From the NCBI GenBank assembly GCA_034406715.1, contig CP137876.1:536001-600000 (forward strand): a stretch of DNA of 64,000 nt. The letters are read 5' to 3'. Of the stretch, positions 1-10,748 are shown piece after piece; position 1 is the stretch's first letter, and every line of letters starts with the position of its first letter. Made by a program: the position numbers and the translations under genes. Under the pieces are notes generated by a model that was not told the DNA's origin, made no database searches, and saw only the letters and a program-made list of their open reading frames with translations. The stretch is from Rhodotorula mucilaginosa (lineage: Eukaryota; Basidiomycota; Microbotryomycetes; Sporidiobolales; Sporidiobolaceae).

Positions 1-691
1 CTACGTGCAAGGCAAAGAGATGCGTCAACGACCTGAGCTGCCATGGGGAACTGCGCTGAATACAGACGCACTGGTTGTGGCTGATCAGGACGGCGTGCAC
101 GCCCGGAAGCTCGTCGACAGCGCACGGAGTCGGTCGGATCCGGCCGGGACCGGTATAGCTCGTCGGACCTGCTCGCTCGCTGAAGATCGGGTCGAACAAG
201 AGGTGCAGAGTCGAGTCTTCCCGCTCGGCGACCTGTATGATTTCGGTGGCGGGGCGTTTGCCGTCCTCGTCCGAGACCGAAAGGTTCCGGAATGCCGACA
301 CCGGGTCGACGGGAGTGTCGAGCGGGATCTGGACATACATCCCGGCGTGTCCCAACCACGTAGCGCGGGCGAAGCCGACCTTGTCGCCCTTGCCCATGCC
401 CTTGGCCGTCTCTTTCAGCTCGCGCACTTTGGCGCTGCCAAAGTCTCCCGGATCGAGGACCTGGAGCTCGCGCGCCTTGGGATGCTTGTTGAGGTGCAGC
501 TTTGGCCATCCGAGCCAGGACCCGCCAAACAGGAGTTCGGATGCGGTGGGGGCGCCTGCAGACGGCCACGGGTTCTTGAACGAGAGGGTGCCGGTGATCG
601 GGTGGACGACATGGTGCGCCGGCCGCTCTGCGCTCGCCTGCGAGCTCGACGAGTTGGGCGTGCTCGTGCCCGAGTGCTGGTCGAGGATCAT
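1..691 (-). CDS. FMP30: NAPE-hydrolysing phospholipase D-like metallo-beta-lactamase protein, 5' part
   Basis: The gene runs off the left edge, so only the N-terminal part is present. From the ATG at 691 the minus strand reads a Ser-rich leader, then HHVVHPITGTLSFKNPWPS, FARATWLGHAGMYVQIP, DPIFSERAGPTS and the start of ISHNH. This order is typical of N-acyl-phosphatidylethanolamine-hydrolysing phospholipase D (human NAPE-PLD, yeast Fmp30), a zinc enzyme of membrane lipid turnover, mitochondrial in yeast. An intron starts at 71 (donor GTGCGT) inside the metal-binding HxHxDH motif, after the first two bases of a His codon, and its acceptor AG appears to be the first two bases of the window. The zinc ligands after the first two lie outside. 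An acceptor-like CTAG near 750 could mean a 5' UTR intron or a slightly longer N-terminus. Family call is firm, start moderate. Confidence 0.8.
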   Translation of the reverse strand, partial: MILDQHSGTSTPNSSSSQASAERPAHHVVHPITGTLSFKNPWPSAGAPTASELLFGGSWLGWPKLHLNKHPKARELQVLDPGDFGSAKVRELKETAKGMGKGDKVGFARATWLGHAGMYVQIPLDTPVDPVSAFRNLSVSDEDGKRPATEIIQVAEREDSTLHLLFDPIFSERAGPTSYTGPGRIRPTPCAVDELPGVHAVLISHNQCVCIQRSSPWQLRSLTHLFALHV

Positions 692-1477
692 GCCGAGTAC
701 GCGAACCCGAACTTCGTGCTTCCTTGTGTCGAGGTCACCACCACCGCCTAGACCGTGCCGAGTCTGTTTCTAGCGTACGGAGTCGTGCACAGCGTGCAGT
801 GTGTAGCTGTCCCTATCGACCGCTGCACCCGTGCGGATGATGATGACGCTCCGTACGATCAGTGATCGAGCCGAATCTCTCGGCGACGACTCTGCGGCGA
901 GAAGATCGCGTCCGGTTCGTAAAGATCTCTCGGTACACTTTCTGAATAGCTGACCAGACTTGAGACAAGTACAGGCGGTTGAGCTTGCAAATTCATGCAT
1001 TTGCCGTTTCTCCGTGCATCTACAACACCGGGACAAACCCTGAGGCCGTGAAAGTAAGTGGCGACGGGAATCATCAAATCCGCAGCAAAAATCATCAGGA
1101 TCCGACTGCACAAGTCGGGACGGATAGAGCTTCGCACAGATCAGATGGACAACACGTAGCGAGAGCGACGCGACACGAGGCGAGGCGGGAGGAAGGAAAG
1201 TCGCCCCTTTTTGCCATGGTACGTGGAGTGGCGAGACTCTCTCCGACCGGCAGCATTTGGCCGCAGGCACTCGCGGACCGAAGCGGGATCCGACGAGCTG
1301 CTCGTACGAGCGCAGCTGCCATGGCCGCGTATCACGACTCACGACTCACGCCTTGCAGGCATGCCCGCAGTCGGCGTGGACTGCTGGACGGCAAACAAGT
1401 ACTTCCAAAACATCCGTGCCTGCAGATGCACGCGCCTTGTCTGCCTACATGGTCCAGGTCGGGGCTGTACGAGGTCA
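692..1477. other. Intergenic, upstream of FMP30-like gene and downstream of OTU2
   Basis: No gene is supported. Open frames occur on both strands, but their starts or codon content fail and none shows a family motif. The stretch should hold the FMP30-like promoter and the OTU2 3' end. Confidence 0.6.
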
Positions 1478-3193
1478 TCAAACTGCGACGACCCGCTGAC
1501 CGATCGGATCTGTCGCGGCAGGCGCCGGCGGCAAGACGTGCGGCGCACCGTGCGTCGACGGCCGCAGCGAGTTGTAGTGCTCTCCGAGACCGTACATCTT
1601 GCGGTGATATCTGTTGGGCCGTAGGCGCGGAAGGAAAGATCAGCGAGGGTCGACCGAGAGAGGAAGAGCCCGGTGAAACTCACGAAATGAGCATGGCGCG
1701 TTCGCGCGGAAAGTCGGAACCGTGTTCGACCATGTCGGTCCCGGCCTGGACGACAATGATAGGTGCGTTGTAGTACAACGAGAGAGCCCGAATCTGCGAC
1801 GGCGCGCGCGCGCCTGTCAGCGAGGCAGCTGTTGCCACCATCACGCGGAGAGTAACGCACCTCGGGCTCGCCGCCCCACTCTGCAGTCTTCTCGACCGTG
1901 TCGCAGTACCGGCGGAACTCGTCTAGCGCAGGGTGAGGGTGAGTGAGGACTTTTGGTCTGACAAATAAAGAGCACACACGGACTTACCGGGTCCCATCAT
2001 GTTCTCCGGATCGTCCTCGCTCGGGAGGAACGGTAAAAAGTCGTCCGGGTGCGTCCGCATGTAGTCGGCGGCGTGTTTCCGTGTTGATTGGTACGTCTCC
2101 TTTTCGGGCTGCTGTATACGCGCACGGGTCAGCAGGACCTCCCGGGTACTTTTCAATGCATGCACGGTGAAGACGCACCGAGAGTTTGAGAAAGTTGGCC
2201 TGGTCCGCGATTGCCGAGTACATGCTGTCATCCGAGGGTCAGCGAGGTTACTCCTCGCAGAGCAAATGTGACCCCATGGCGACCTACCAATGACCGTCCG
2301 GTTCGATCTCTTTGATGTGAAGGTGCAGCTTGCGACATTGCGCGCCGATTGCGGTCCGCTCGGCCTCGATCGAGTTGTCGTTCTCGGCAGCGACCTCTGC
2401 GGCGGCTTCCTGCCGTTGTTGTTCCATCGCTTGCGCTTTCCGGAGCTGTGCGTTTGTACGCGATAAGAACCTGTACGGAAGGTTGCGAAACCCAGAACCT
2501 CGGGAAGACGTCGCCGCGCAAACGCACCTTTCTTGCCTCTTGCCGGCCTATCTTTTTCTCGCCGTTCCCGCCGCTTCCGCCGAGGAGTGAGCCCGTCCCG
2601 CTGGAGCTCGCGCTGTCCGACTTTCGGTTCGGCATAAAGGCATCCTTGAGCCCGTCCTTGAAGTCGTGCAAGCGTTCGCGGGCGGTTTGGCCGCTTCCAT
2701 GACTGACATGGCTGCTCGCAGTCGAAGGGGCCGGACTCATCGCCCCCGTTGCGGTCGTCTTTCTCGAGTCGACAGCGGCGCCCGTTGACGATGTTGGTGC
2801 GGCAGCGTTGAGCGATGATGCCGAAGGCGGTGCAGCTCCCTCGGTCCGCTGCTGCTGGTCCTCCTCGATCTGGTCCCCGAGCTGCTGCAGCAGCTGGTCT
2901 GCGAGGTCGAGCACGTCTCCCTCCTCGGCTGGGTCGGCCCCGCCTGCCGAGACGACCTCGAGCTCGCCCTGCTTGGCCTGGTAGACGTCCTTGATGAGCT
3001 CTGTCCGGGTCGGCGCGGGTTGCTTGCTGCCCTTGCTGTTCTTCTTTTTGCCGACGCCTCCGCTGTTGGTCTTCTTCAGCTTGCCGCGCGCGAGCAGCGG
3101 GTTCAAGGCGGGCGGCGGCGGCACCACTTTGGTCGCGGCCGAGACGAGCGTGTCGACGTTCTGCTCGTGCTGCTGCGCGGGTGCAGAAGCCAT
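1478..3193 (-). CDS. OTU2: OTU-domain deubiquitinase, OTUD6B/Otu2 family
   Basis: A cysteine protease of the OTU family that removes ubiquitin; yeast Otu2 acts on 40S ribosomal protein eS7 and human OTUD6B is its relative. Seven exons (3193-2528, 2445-2288, 2224-2179, 2111-1988, 1922-1861, 1793-1684, 1610-1478) give 432 residues in frame. Residues 1-222 are a basic, coiled, low-complexity head; the C-terminal half is the OTU domain: EIEPDGHCMYSAIADQ with the catalytic Cys, then HPDDFLPFL, WGGEPEIRALS, and MYGLGEHYNS with the catalytic His. The Cys codon is split TG|C by the second intron. The start is the first ATG of the frame; an upstream extension begins with TTG and was not used. The gene diverges from the P450 gene across about 0.8 kb. 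Confidence 0.9.
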
Positions 3194-4020
3194 GTTCTTG
3201 CTTGTACTCCGGGTAAGCTTCCTGTGTGCCTCGTCGGACACTCTCGAAGCGTAGTCGGGGCGAGCCAAGCGAATCGCTCCTCGTCTCGACTCAGCGACTT
3301 CGATGACGCACCCTCGGCGCCACTGTCACGTACGGCGGATATTCTAGCATTGCTCCCCTGGACTCTACACATGCATGGTGCAGGCTAGGCGAGTCTCTGC
3401 AACTATTGCACGGCAGCGGTGCAACCAAGGTTTTTCGACCCCGAGCTCCCGCGGGGGACTTTGCCGAATCCTGGCAAATATGTACTGAGAGGTTTTGCTA
3501 GCGATTTGTAGGCAGAAGAGGAGCTAGGCAAAGCTATATCCAGAATATCCGACGCTCCGGGACACGGATACGGAGAGTCCGAGACGTGGACGACCGAGAG
3601 ATGGAGTAACGAATGGCCGGCCGATCAATGCATGGGCCAAGGCGCAGAATCAGTATTGTGAGCTATTGTGAAATACAATTGGTCGTGATTACAAGCGCTT
3701 CCGCGGGACCCCAGCCGAATCGGCAGCAAATGCGCCCCACTCTCGAGATCTCCTCCGAGAACTCGTCTTTCCTTGTCGTCCGACTCGTCTAGGACCGGGC
3801 CAGTCTTGCTTTCTTCCAGCTCCAGTCCACTCAACCAGTTGCTGTGTGTCTCGCCGCTTCGCCTCCGCCTCCGTCACGCCGACAATCGACTCCGACACCG
3901 ACCAGAGCCTCGTCCCCTGACGGTACGCCGAAGTTTTCATCACTTCCGGCCTACTTCCACTTCGTTTACCTCGTTCTTGCGCTGACCGGACACAGTGCCT
4001 TGACAGCTATATACTCGAAT
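3194..4020. promoter_or_regulatory. Divergent promoter region OTU2 / CYP53
   Basis: This 827-bp spacer separates two divergently transcribed genes. An inverted CCAAT box (ATTGG) lies at 3678-3682. A TATA-like CTATATAC sits only about 10 bp before the P450 ATG, too close to be its TATA box. No coding region was recognised. Confidence 0.5.
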
Positions 4021-6333
4021 ATGACTGTCGCCACCAGCTCGCACTGGGCCGGCCCCCTCGAGCCGCTCCTGTCGTTCAAGTACCTCCCGCTGGTCCTCTC
4101 GACGCCGCTCATCCTCATCTTCCTCTACATCGCCATCCCTTACTTTACCACGCATGCGAGCTTGCGCAAGTACAACGGACCCTTCGCCGCGAGCCTTACC
4201 CGTTTGTGGCTCGCCAAGCAGACGCGCGAGGGACACCGGTACGCAAAGGTTCACGAACAGCACAAGAAACACGGTACGTACTCGCCTCGCATCGGTTCGG
4301 ACACATGCACTGACACTGTCCACACGTAGGCAAATTCGTCCGTATTGGTCCGAAGGAGATCTCGATCAACGGTGAGGGGAAGAAGCCGTCCGCGCCTTCC
4401 CAAGCACCCGGCTGACTGGCTCCGCTGCTCCTACAGACCCGGAGGCACTCCCTGTCATCTACGGACACGGTAACGGTTCATTAAAGAGTGATTTCTACAG
4501 CGCCTTCGTTGCATCGAAGCAGCGCGGTCTATTTAACACGCGGGACCGCGCCGAGCACACCCGGAAGCGCAAGATCGTCTCGCACACCTTCGCTCCCAAA
4601 TCGGTCCGCGAGTTCGAGCCGTACATCCACAACACTGTTCAAGGCCTCCTGCGCAAGTGGGACGAGATCTGCGAACGCGCGGCCAAGTCGCCCACCGCCA
4701 ATGGCGCTCGCGACTCGCTCAAGGGCTGGGCGATCGTCGAATCGCTCGACTGGTTCAATGCCCTCGCCTTCGACATCATCGGTGACTTGGCATTCGGTGC
4801 TCCCTTCGGTATGATCGACCGCGACGCGGCCGACACCGTCCCCATCACCCGCGAAGACGGTTCGGTCTTCTACGCCCCGGCGGTTCAGATCCTCAACATG
4901 CGCGGCGAGTACAGTGCGACGCTCGGTTGCTTGCCCATGTGGATCCGCCCTTACATGAAGGTGAGCACGAGTCTCGTTCTCGCTTTTGGAACATGCAAGC
5001 GAGACTGACGAGGGAGGACATCTCGCGCGCAGTACATCGACCCGTGGTTCGCTCGTGGCCTCGACGCCGTCAACAACCTCACCGGAATTGCCCGTACCCG
5101 CGTCAACGAGCGTCTTCAGAACGGAGCTGGTCAGCTGGCCCTTTTATAGTTCCTTTCATCCGGGCGTCACTGACATTTCCTTCGAGTTGCAGGCGACCGC
5201 AAGGACATTCTCTCGCACTTGCAGAACGGACGCGATGCCGAGGGCAAGCCCATGGGCGTCCCGGAGCTTACTGCTGAAGGTACGCTACACTCGAGAAGCC
5301 GGGGAAACGCTCGTCACTGACACCTCACGCCCGCGCAGCCCTGACTCAGTTGATCGCCGGAAGTGACACCACCTCGAACTCGAGCTGGTGAGCCTTTTCT
5401 TCACGAGGAAGCCTACGCACGAGAAATCAGTTACTCACCTTTCCTTTTCGGCACCCCGCGCAGCGCCATCATGTACTACCTCTCGAAGAACCCGTCCGCC
5501 CAGAAGAAGCTCCAGGAGGAGCTCGACGCGACGTTCGGACCCCGCGGCATCGAGGGTGTCCTGGAATACGAGGACGTCAAGGCTCTCCCGTACCTCGACG
5601 CGTGCATCAACGAGGCGCTCCGTCTCCACTCGACGAGTGCGATGGGTCTCCCGCGGATCATGACTCGCCCGACCGAGTTTGACGGCGAGGTGTTCCCGCC
5701 TGGCGTGCGTAGCGCTTTTGCCCAGGTCACATCTGACTCGCATTGTGCTGACGAGCCCGTCTCTTCCCGCTGCAGACTATCCTCTCGGTACCTTCGTACT
5801 CGATTCATCGGATCGAAAAGATTTGGGGCAACGATGCCGAGGAGTACCGCCCCGAGCGTTGGCTCGAGTCGCAGGAGAAGACGCGCGAGCTCGAGAAGGC
5901 ACTCAAGTGAGTCTTGGCGGAACGACGACGACAAGGAAGCGTCGAAGCGAAGCGAAAAACGGAACTGACATGGGGCGAATTGTTTTCCGCAGCATCTTCT
6001 CGTACGGACCGCGTTCGTGCGTCGGCCGCAACGTCGCCATGATGGAGCTCTTCTGCTTCATCTCGACCCTCGTGAGTCGTCTTCCCCCGCTCGATGATGA
6101 ACTGTCGGGAAGATTGGAGAACTGACAAAAGCATGCGCGTGACCAGTGCCTCCGCTATGAGTTCCGTCTCGCCGACCCGGAGAAGCAGAAGACTCTTCCG
6201 ACCATCGAAGGTTTCCTGCGCAAGTGAGTCGGGCTCTACTTATCTGAGAAGGCAACTACGGGCAACGCTGACCACGCGTCCCCGCAGGCCCACCGAGTGC
6301 AAGCTCGCCATCCGCCGCCGCGAGACCGCCTAA
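4021..6333 (+). CDS. CYP53: Cytochrome P450, CYP53 type (benzoate 4-hydroxylase)
   Basis: A microsomal haem monooxygenase. Eleven exons give 541 residues in frame. An N-terminal membrane anchor (about residues 15-42) precedes the P450 fold: I-helix AGSDTTS, K-helix EALRLH, SVPSYSIHRIEKIWG and YRPERW, and haem loop FSYGPRSCVGRN with the axial Cys. The SYSIHR...YRPERW block and overall layout match CYP53, the fungal benzoate para-hydroxylases that open the benzoate to protocatechuate route. The red-yeast member CYP53B1 (P450rm of Rhodotorula minuta) is known both as benzoate 4-hydroxylase and as an isobutene-forming enzyme acting on isovalerate. No other aromatic-degradation gene is adjacent, so it appears to stand alone. 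Substrate is inferred from the family. Confidence 0.88.
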
Positions 6334-6672
6334 GGACCCAACTCGTCTGCTCCCAATATGATCGTCACTCATATATTGCCCTGTTCCCGCATCCCATTTC
6401 CTTTCCCTTCGTTCGACCCTCTCTTTCGCAAACCATCCGTACCTCCGTTGTATGAACTGCCCCATCTCGCTCTCTCTCCCCTGTCCATGACGTAGTCTTC
6501 CGCGCTCTCCGTAGCAAATCAAAAAGGATGTACTCAAACACAACGCGAGCTTGATTATAGAAACCTGATTACAGCAAGAATATGTGGATAATATCGAGAG
6601 GAAATGGAGGTGGAAGTTGGTACAGGCTGGCGCGGTTCACGACCGGGGATTCCAGAGATCTATCGCGAGAGG
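6334..6672. other. Convergent 3' region CYP53 / LCB1
   Basis: A 339-bp spacer between convergent genes. It holds two 3' UTRs and is pyrimidine-rich in its first half. No gene was seen. Confidence 0.6.
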
Positions 6673-8963
6673 CTACTTCTTGGACTTTCCGAGGACCTTT
6701 TGCGCCGCGTTCTTGATGACAGTACCAGCCTTTTCGATCTCCTTCTTGGTCAACGCCGACGTGACGCAGATCCGGATCGAAGGTCGGTGTTCGACCATCT
6801 CTTGCGACCAGTTGCGCTTCGTCGTCGTGAGCAAGACGCCACTCTCTGCTGCGACGTCGACAATCTCCTGCAGGAGTTCTTCCTGCAGTTCGCGTTGCTG
6901 TTCGATCTGCAGCTGTTCGAGCGCCGCGAGCTGGTTCGACTGCGCGAGGCTGGCCGGGCCCGAAGCAGTGGCCGCCGCCACCGCGGCGGCGAGCGGCGCC
7001 GGATGCGACACGTTCGAGTGCGACCTAGGCCTTCCGGACCGAGTACCAGGCGACGAGCCCTCTCCGCCAGCGGCGGCGTTGGCACTGCGAGTTCGCGCGT
7101 CAAGGACCGACTGGGCGATGTAGAGGTGAATCAAGGGTGACATCTCGGCCGAGGGGATCTCGAGCGTCTTGATCGGGTCGAGGAGCGCGCGCAAGGCGGT
7201 GACGTTGGCGGGGAGGTTGGCGAGCGGGTGGGCTGGCGAACCGGCCGGCGCGGAGAGGAGGGAGATGGCTTCGGACGCAGAGACGGCGAGGAGGGGCGGC
7301 AACGAGGCGGAAAAGACCGAGGCGGGCGAGTTGATACGCTGCGAAGCAGCGATTCGACCCGAATGTTAGCGAGCCTGTCTCGGGGTTGTGAAAAAGGAAA
7401 TGCAGAGAGAGAGCATACCTGATGCATGACGACGTTGGTGCTGCCGGCGCAGAACCCTCCGGCCGAGGCGAGACCGGTCGCCATCGATCCGGTCAAGACG
7501 TCCACGTCCGTGACCTGCATCAGCAGGAGTCAAGTTGGCTGATTCATGCGCGGGACTTCCAGTTGAGCAGAGGCTTACCGGAACATCAAAGTATTCCGTG
7601 ACGCCGCGACCGGTCTTGCCGATCGAGCCGAAAGACCAGCTTTCGTCGAGGATCAGGCGGTACTTGTACTTGTGCTTGAGTTCGAGCTGCGCGCATTAAG
7701 TGTCAGCGGGATGTCGCGGCTTGACTCCGAGGGGGGAACGGACGGCAACCACGCACCACTTTCGGCAAGTTGACCATGCTGCCGTCGTTCTCAAACACGC
7801 CTTCGGTGATGATGAATCGCCTGCTCGCGGTCGGGTTCCGCTTGTACTTCTTGTCGTCCTTCCGGATACTCTCGAGGACGCGCTCGAGTCCCTGATAGTC
7901 GCCGTGGTCGTACCACCTGACGGTCGATCGCGAAATCTGGATGCCCTTCTGGATGGCAAAGTTGACGCTGCGATCGGCGACGATGATGTCGCCGCGCTTG
8001 CAGAACGAGGGGATCACGGACGAGACGCAACTGAACGCTTGGGCGTAGATGATGGCGGCGGGGACGTTGAGGAAAGACGCAATGTCGCGCTCCAGTTCCA
8101 AGTGGACATCTGTTGAGGCGCGTGAGTGCCCAAATCAGCAAACGTCACGAGCGTGACGCGTGCACAAAGGAGAGACTTGCCGAAAGTGCCGTAGAAGCCC
8201 GCCGGTCCGCAACTGCCGACGCCGTACCGCCTCAGTGCCTGAACGGCTTTCTCGTTAATCTTTTCATTGGCGGCGAGTCCGGCAAAGTTGGCACTCGCGA
8301 GGTTGATAGCCTGCTTGCCCGGCTGGTCGAGCGAGAGCGGGTTCTCGGGGTCGTGCGGGTCCTGCCCGGGCGCCGGGAACAGGACTTTGGGTCTCGGACC
8401 GGTCGCGCCGAGGATGATGGGCGGGTGCAAGGGGATCGCAGCCGTCGGGGGCAGGAGCGGCTCGGGTTGCCATTCGTGCACGAGTTCGTCAATCTCCTGC
8501 AAAACAAGCAGTCGGGGGCCAACAAGTCAGTTCAGCGTTCGTTTTCGACCGCCGCAGAGGGAAACCGGAAACGCACCCTTTCCGAGAGTTTGACAAAGTT
8601 CTTGCCCGAGGTCTCTCCCTTTGTGCGCCCCTTGAGGTAGGTCCTGACGATGAAGAAGACGAGCAACACCTCGAGCAAGGTCCGGATCGGGTCGTCCTGG
8701 TGACTCGCTTTGAGGTACCGCCACGCGATAGCACTACCCGGGATCTGACTCGCCCAGTCGCTCACCCGCGTCAGCGAGTACGAGAGCGCAGCGACGAGTT
8801 GTTCCGCTGCGACCGAAGTTGCGGCGGGCAGAGGAGGCGCACTCGCGCCCGCTGCTCCTATCACGGGGACAGGGACAGCGACGGGCGTAGCGAATGTACC
8901 AACTGGTGTAGCCATCGTCCCACGCAGTCGTACCTGTGGACGACGGAGAGCAGACGCCGCCAT
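6673..8963 (-). CDS. LCB1: Serine palmitoyltransferase subunit 1
   Basis: The non-catalytic partner of Lcb2 in serine palmitoyltransferase, which condenses serine with palmitoyl-CoA in the ER and starts sphingolipid synthesis. Six exons (8963-8577, 8496-8181, 8109-7757, 7686-7579, 7514-7419, 7338-6673) give 641 residues. An N-terminal membrane segment ([15 protein letters not shown]) is followed by an alpha-oxoamine synthase fold: [54 protein letters not shown]. Where catalytic homologues carry the PLP lysine, this protein reads [18 protein letters not shown] without Lys, as expected of Lcb1. The second intron (8180-8110) is GC-AG with donor GCAAGT; it is required to restore the DVHLELERD frame. 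A long Ala/Gln-rich insert lies near residues 480-560. A second ATG lies 16 codons downstream of the chosen start. Confidence 0.93.
8110..8180 (-). other. LCB1: GC-AG intron in LCB1
   Basis: Exon end ACTTTCG is followed by GCAAGTCT and the intron ends CAACAG (71 nt). Only this junction gives the family sequence [14 protein letters not shown] with correct phase. GCAAGT is the standard context for GC donors. Confidence 0.85.
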
Positions 8964-9131
8964 CTCATCGCATCGGTCAGCCGGCCGACTGCGCTCTCCG
9001 TTAATCCCGCGGACTCAACGACTCTGGCCTAGTCGTGTTGCATGCAAAGACGACTTGTCTTACTGGCAACATGATACACAAAAAGGTTGATTCGGAAAAG
9101 GGAAGAAACCGGCGACTGCGCCCGCTCATTC

Positions 9132-10252
9132 TCAATCGCTGTTGAGCAAGAACCCGACGCCTGTTGTCCTCAGTTTGCGCTCGAATTCCCTGAAGGATTC
9201 ACCGGAGGATTGTTTATGCGTCAGCAAGGGCTGCCGCCACCGAGCTCGGAAGGGCGGACGAGAGACGTACCTGTACCACCGTTCGATCGCCTCGAAGGGA
9301 AGCCACTGTCCGGCCTGGCCGCCGGGGAGTGGTTGCGCAAAGCCCGCGACGGCGTTGAACAAGTTCTTGCCGACGAGTTGTGCCAATCGGACTGGATCCG
9401 GTGACGCGGTGCTGCTGCCGCCGGTGGTCACGAGCGCGGTCGAGGTGGCCGGGTTGGCTGCAACTGCGGCGGCAGATTGCCCCAGCGCGGCGAGTTGCGC
9501 CTCGACCGACTCGAGTGGTTCGCATAGGATGCCGAGCGTTGCTGTTGAAGAAGCCCCGCCGGCAGTAGGCGTGCTGCCGAAAGCTGTCGAGGAAGCGGCA
9601 GATGGGATGAACGTGCCGCGGAGTCGGAAAATGGCCGACGGTTTGGCGTTGGTCAGGCTGTGGAATCCGATTCGCGGGTCAGTTGGGCGCTGTCGTTTGT
9701 CGGCTGATCCGACAGTGGTCGTCGTGCTCACCCTCCGATCAGTTGCCAGCCTTTTCCTCTGCGTGCGCTCAAAGTCAACCGTGAGCAACTTCCATCCGAA
9801 CCTGCTCGCTGGGCGCGGGGAAACGAAGCGCCCCCCCTACTCACGGTGCCTCCAGGTGAATTGTGCAGCCGTAACCTTCCGGAAAAGGCGCTTGGCCCGT
9901 CAAAAAGACGGCGACGTGATTCAGTTCCTGTGCGTCGGGAATCTGGGCTGCGAACCGGCCGGGCGCTTCGGGTAGCTGGTTCACAGGTTGGCTGTCCGTA
10001 ATTAAGCATGCGAGTCAGGAGACGCAAGTACTGGAGCAGTGTACGTATTGGCGACTCACACGAGACGTCCTGGAGGTGGCCGAGCGAGAGTTCGGCCTCA
10101 TCAGCGTCGGCAAGACGGGCGTCGGAACCGTCGCCGAGCGGGCAGCGTACCTGGTACGAGGAAAGCAAACTGCAAGGAAGCCCGTCAAGCTATGAAAGTT
10201 CAGTACGCGAGATCCCAAGCGCGGGAACCTGTTGGAAGATGAGGCGCACCAT
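9132..10252 (-). CDS. OPI10: Hikeshi/Opi10-family protein
   Basis: Hikeshi proteins carry Hsp70 into the nucleus under heat stress; the yeast member is Opi10. Seven exons (10252-10250, 10169-10151, 10069-10060, 9991-9845, 9758-9732, 9657-9271, 9189-9132) total 651 nt, giving 216 residues (human Hikeshi has 197). The product starts MFAFLVPGRLVQ, matching the family start MFGCLVAGRLVQ, and continues ELNHVAVFLTG, PFPEGYG, GKGWQLIGGLTNAKPSAIF, KNLFNAVAGFA and a C-terminal FEAIERWYREFERKL helix. The first coding exon is only the ATG and the third is 10 nt long. An Ala/Thr-rich insert splits the middle. The core from 9991 down is firm; the first three exons rest on phase plus homology. Confidence 0.85.
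10060..10069 (-). other. OPI10: 10-nt micro-exon of Hikeshi gene
   Basis: The bases GACGTCTCGT lie between an acceptor (CCTCCAG) and a consensus donor (GTGAGT). With phase 1 before and phase 2 after, they encode the invariant GRLV of the Hikeshi N-terminus. No alternative splice gives these residues. Confidence 0.7.
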
Positions 10253-10748
10253 GACGATGAAGCACAAGAGCGGTGTCCTGTTCAAAGGGCGAGTTGCGGG
10301 TCTTGCGCAAGGGCGGTTACTTCGGGTGACTCTGAGAAAGCAGTGGTGATTCGTCCAAGGTGTTTCTACGCCCGTACGGAGAGACAGACGTGAGAGTTGC
10401 GCTGCCGTCGGCCGAGGAAGGAGGAGGAAACTCGGAAGCTGACGCGGAAGCAGCACCGCCACGTCACCGAAAGGGCCTCGATCGATCACTTTTCCTCGAC
10501 GAACCTCCTGGCACCGCAACACCGGAGCAGCAAGCAGAATGCAGAGGCCGGGACTTGTGAATATGTCTCGAGTACTGTGGTGGTGTGATCTGCGTCGGAG
10601 AGAGGGTAGAGAGGTGAAGCTGTAATTTCGAAGGCGGAGACGCGCCACGAAACGCGAGCGTGTCGCGACTCGACTCGACTCGACTCTGCAGCCAGCACGC
10701 CAGAGTGTATCGTGCGAGCAGGAGGAGACGAGGTCTGTGCGCGCGGAC
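10253..10748. promoter_or_regulatory. Divergent promoter region Hikeshi / CAP10 glycosyltransferase
   Basis: A 496-bp spacer between divergent genes. A repeated CGACT tract (ctcgactcgactcg near 10670-10685) lies about 70 bp before the glycosyltransferase ATG. No gene and no clear TATA box were seen. Confidence 0.5.

Noticed and set aside
3194-3268. 25-codon N-terminal extension of OTU2
   Set aside because: The extension would start at TTG; the first ATG is at 3193.
10082-10160. Plus-strand peptide resembling FGLISVGKTGVGTVAERAA
   Set aside because: Superficially P-loop-like, but it lies across Hikeshi exon and intron sequence on the other strand and has no continuation.
10737-10748. Earlier start of the CAP10 glycosyltransferase
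   Set aside because: The earlier start is GTG. The first in-frame ATG at 10749 is used.
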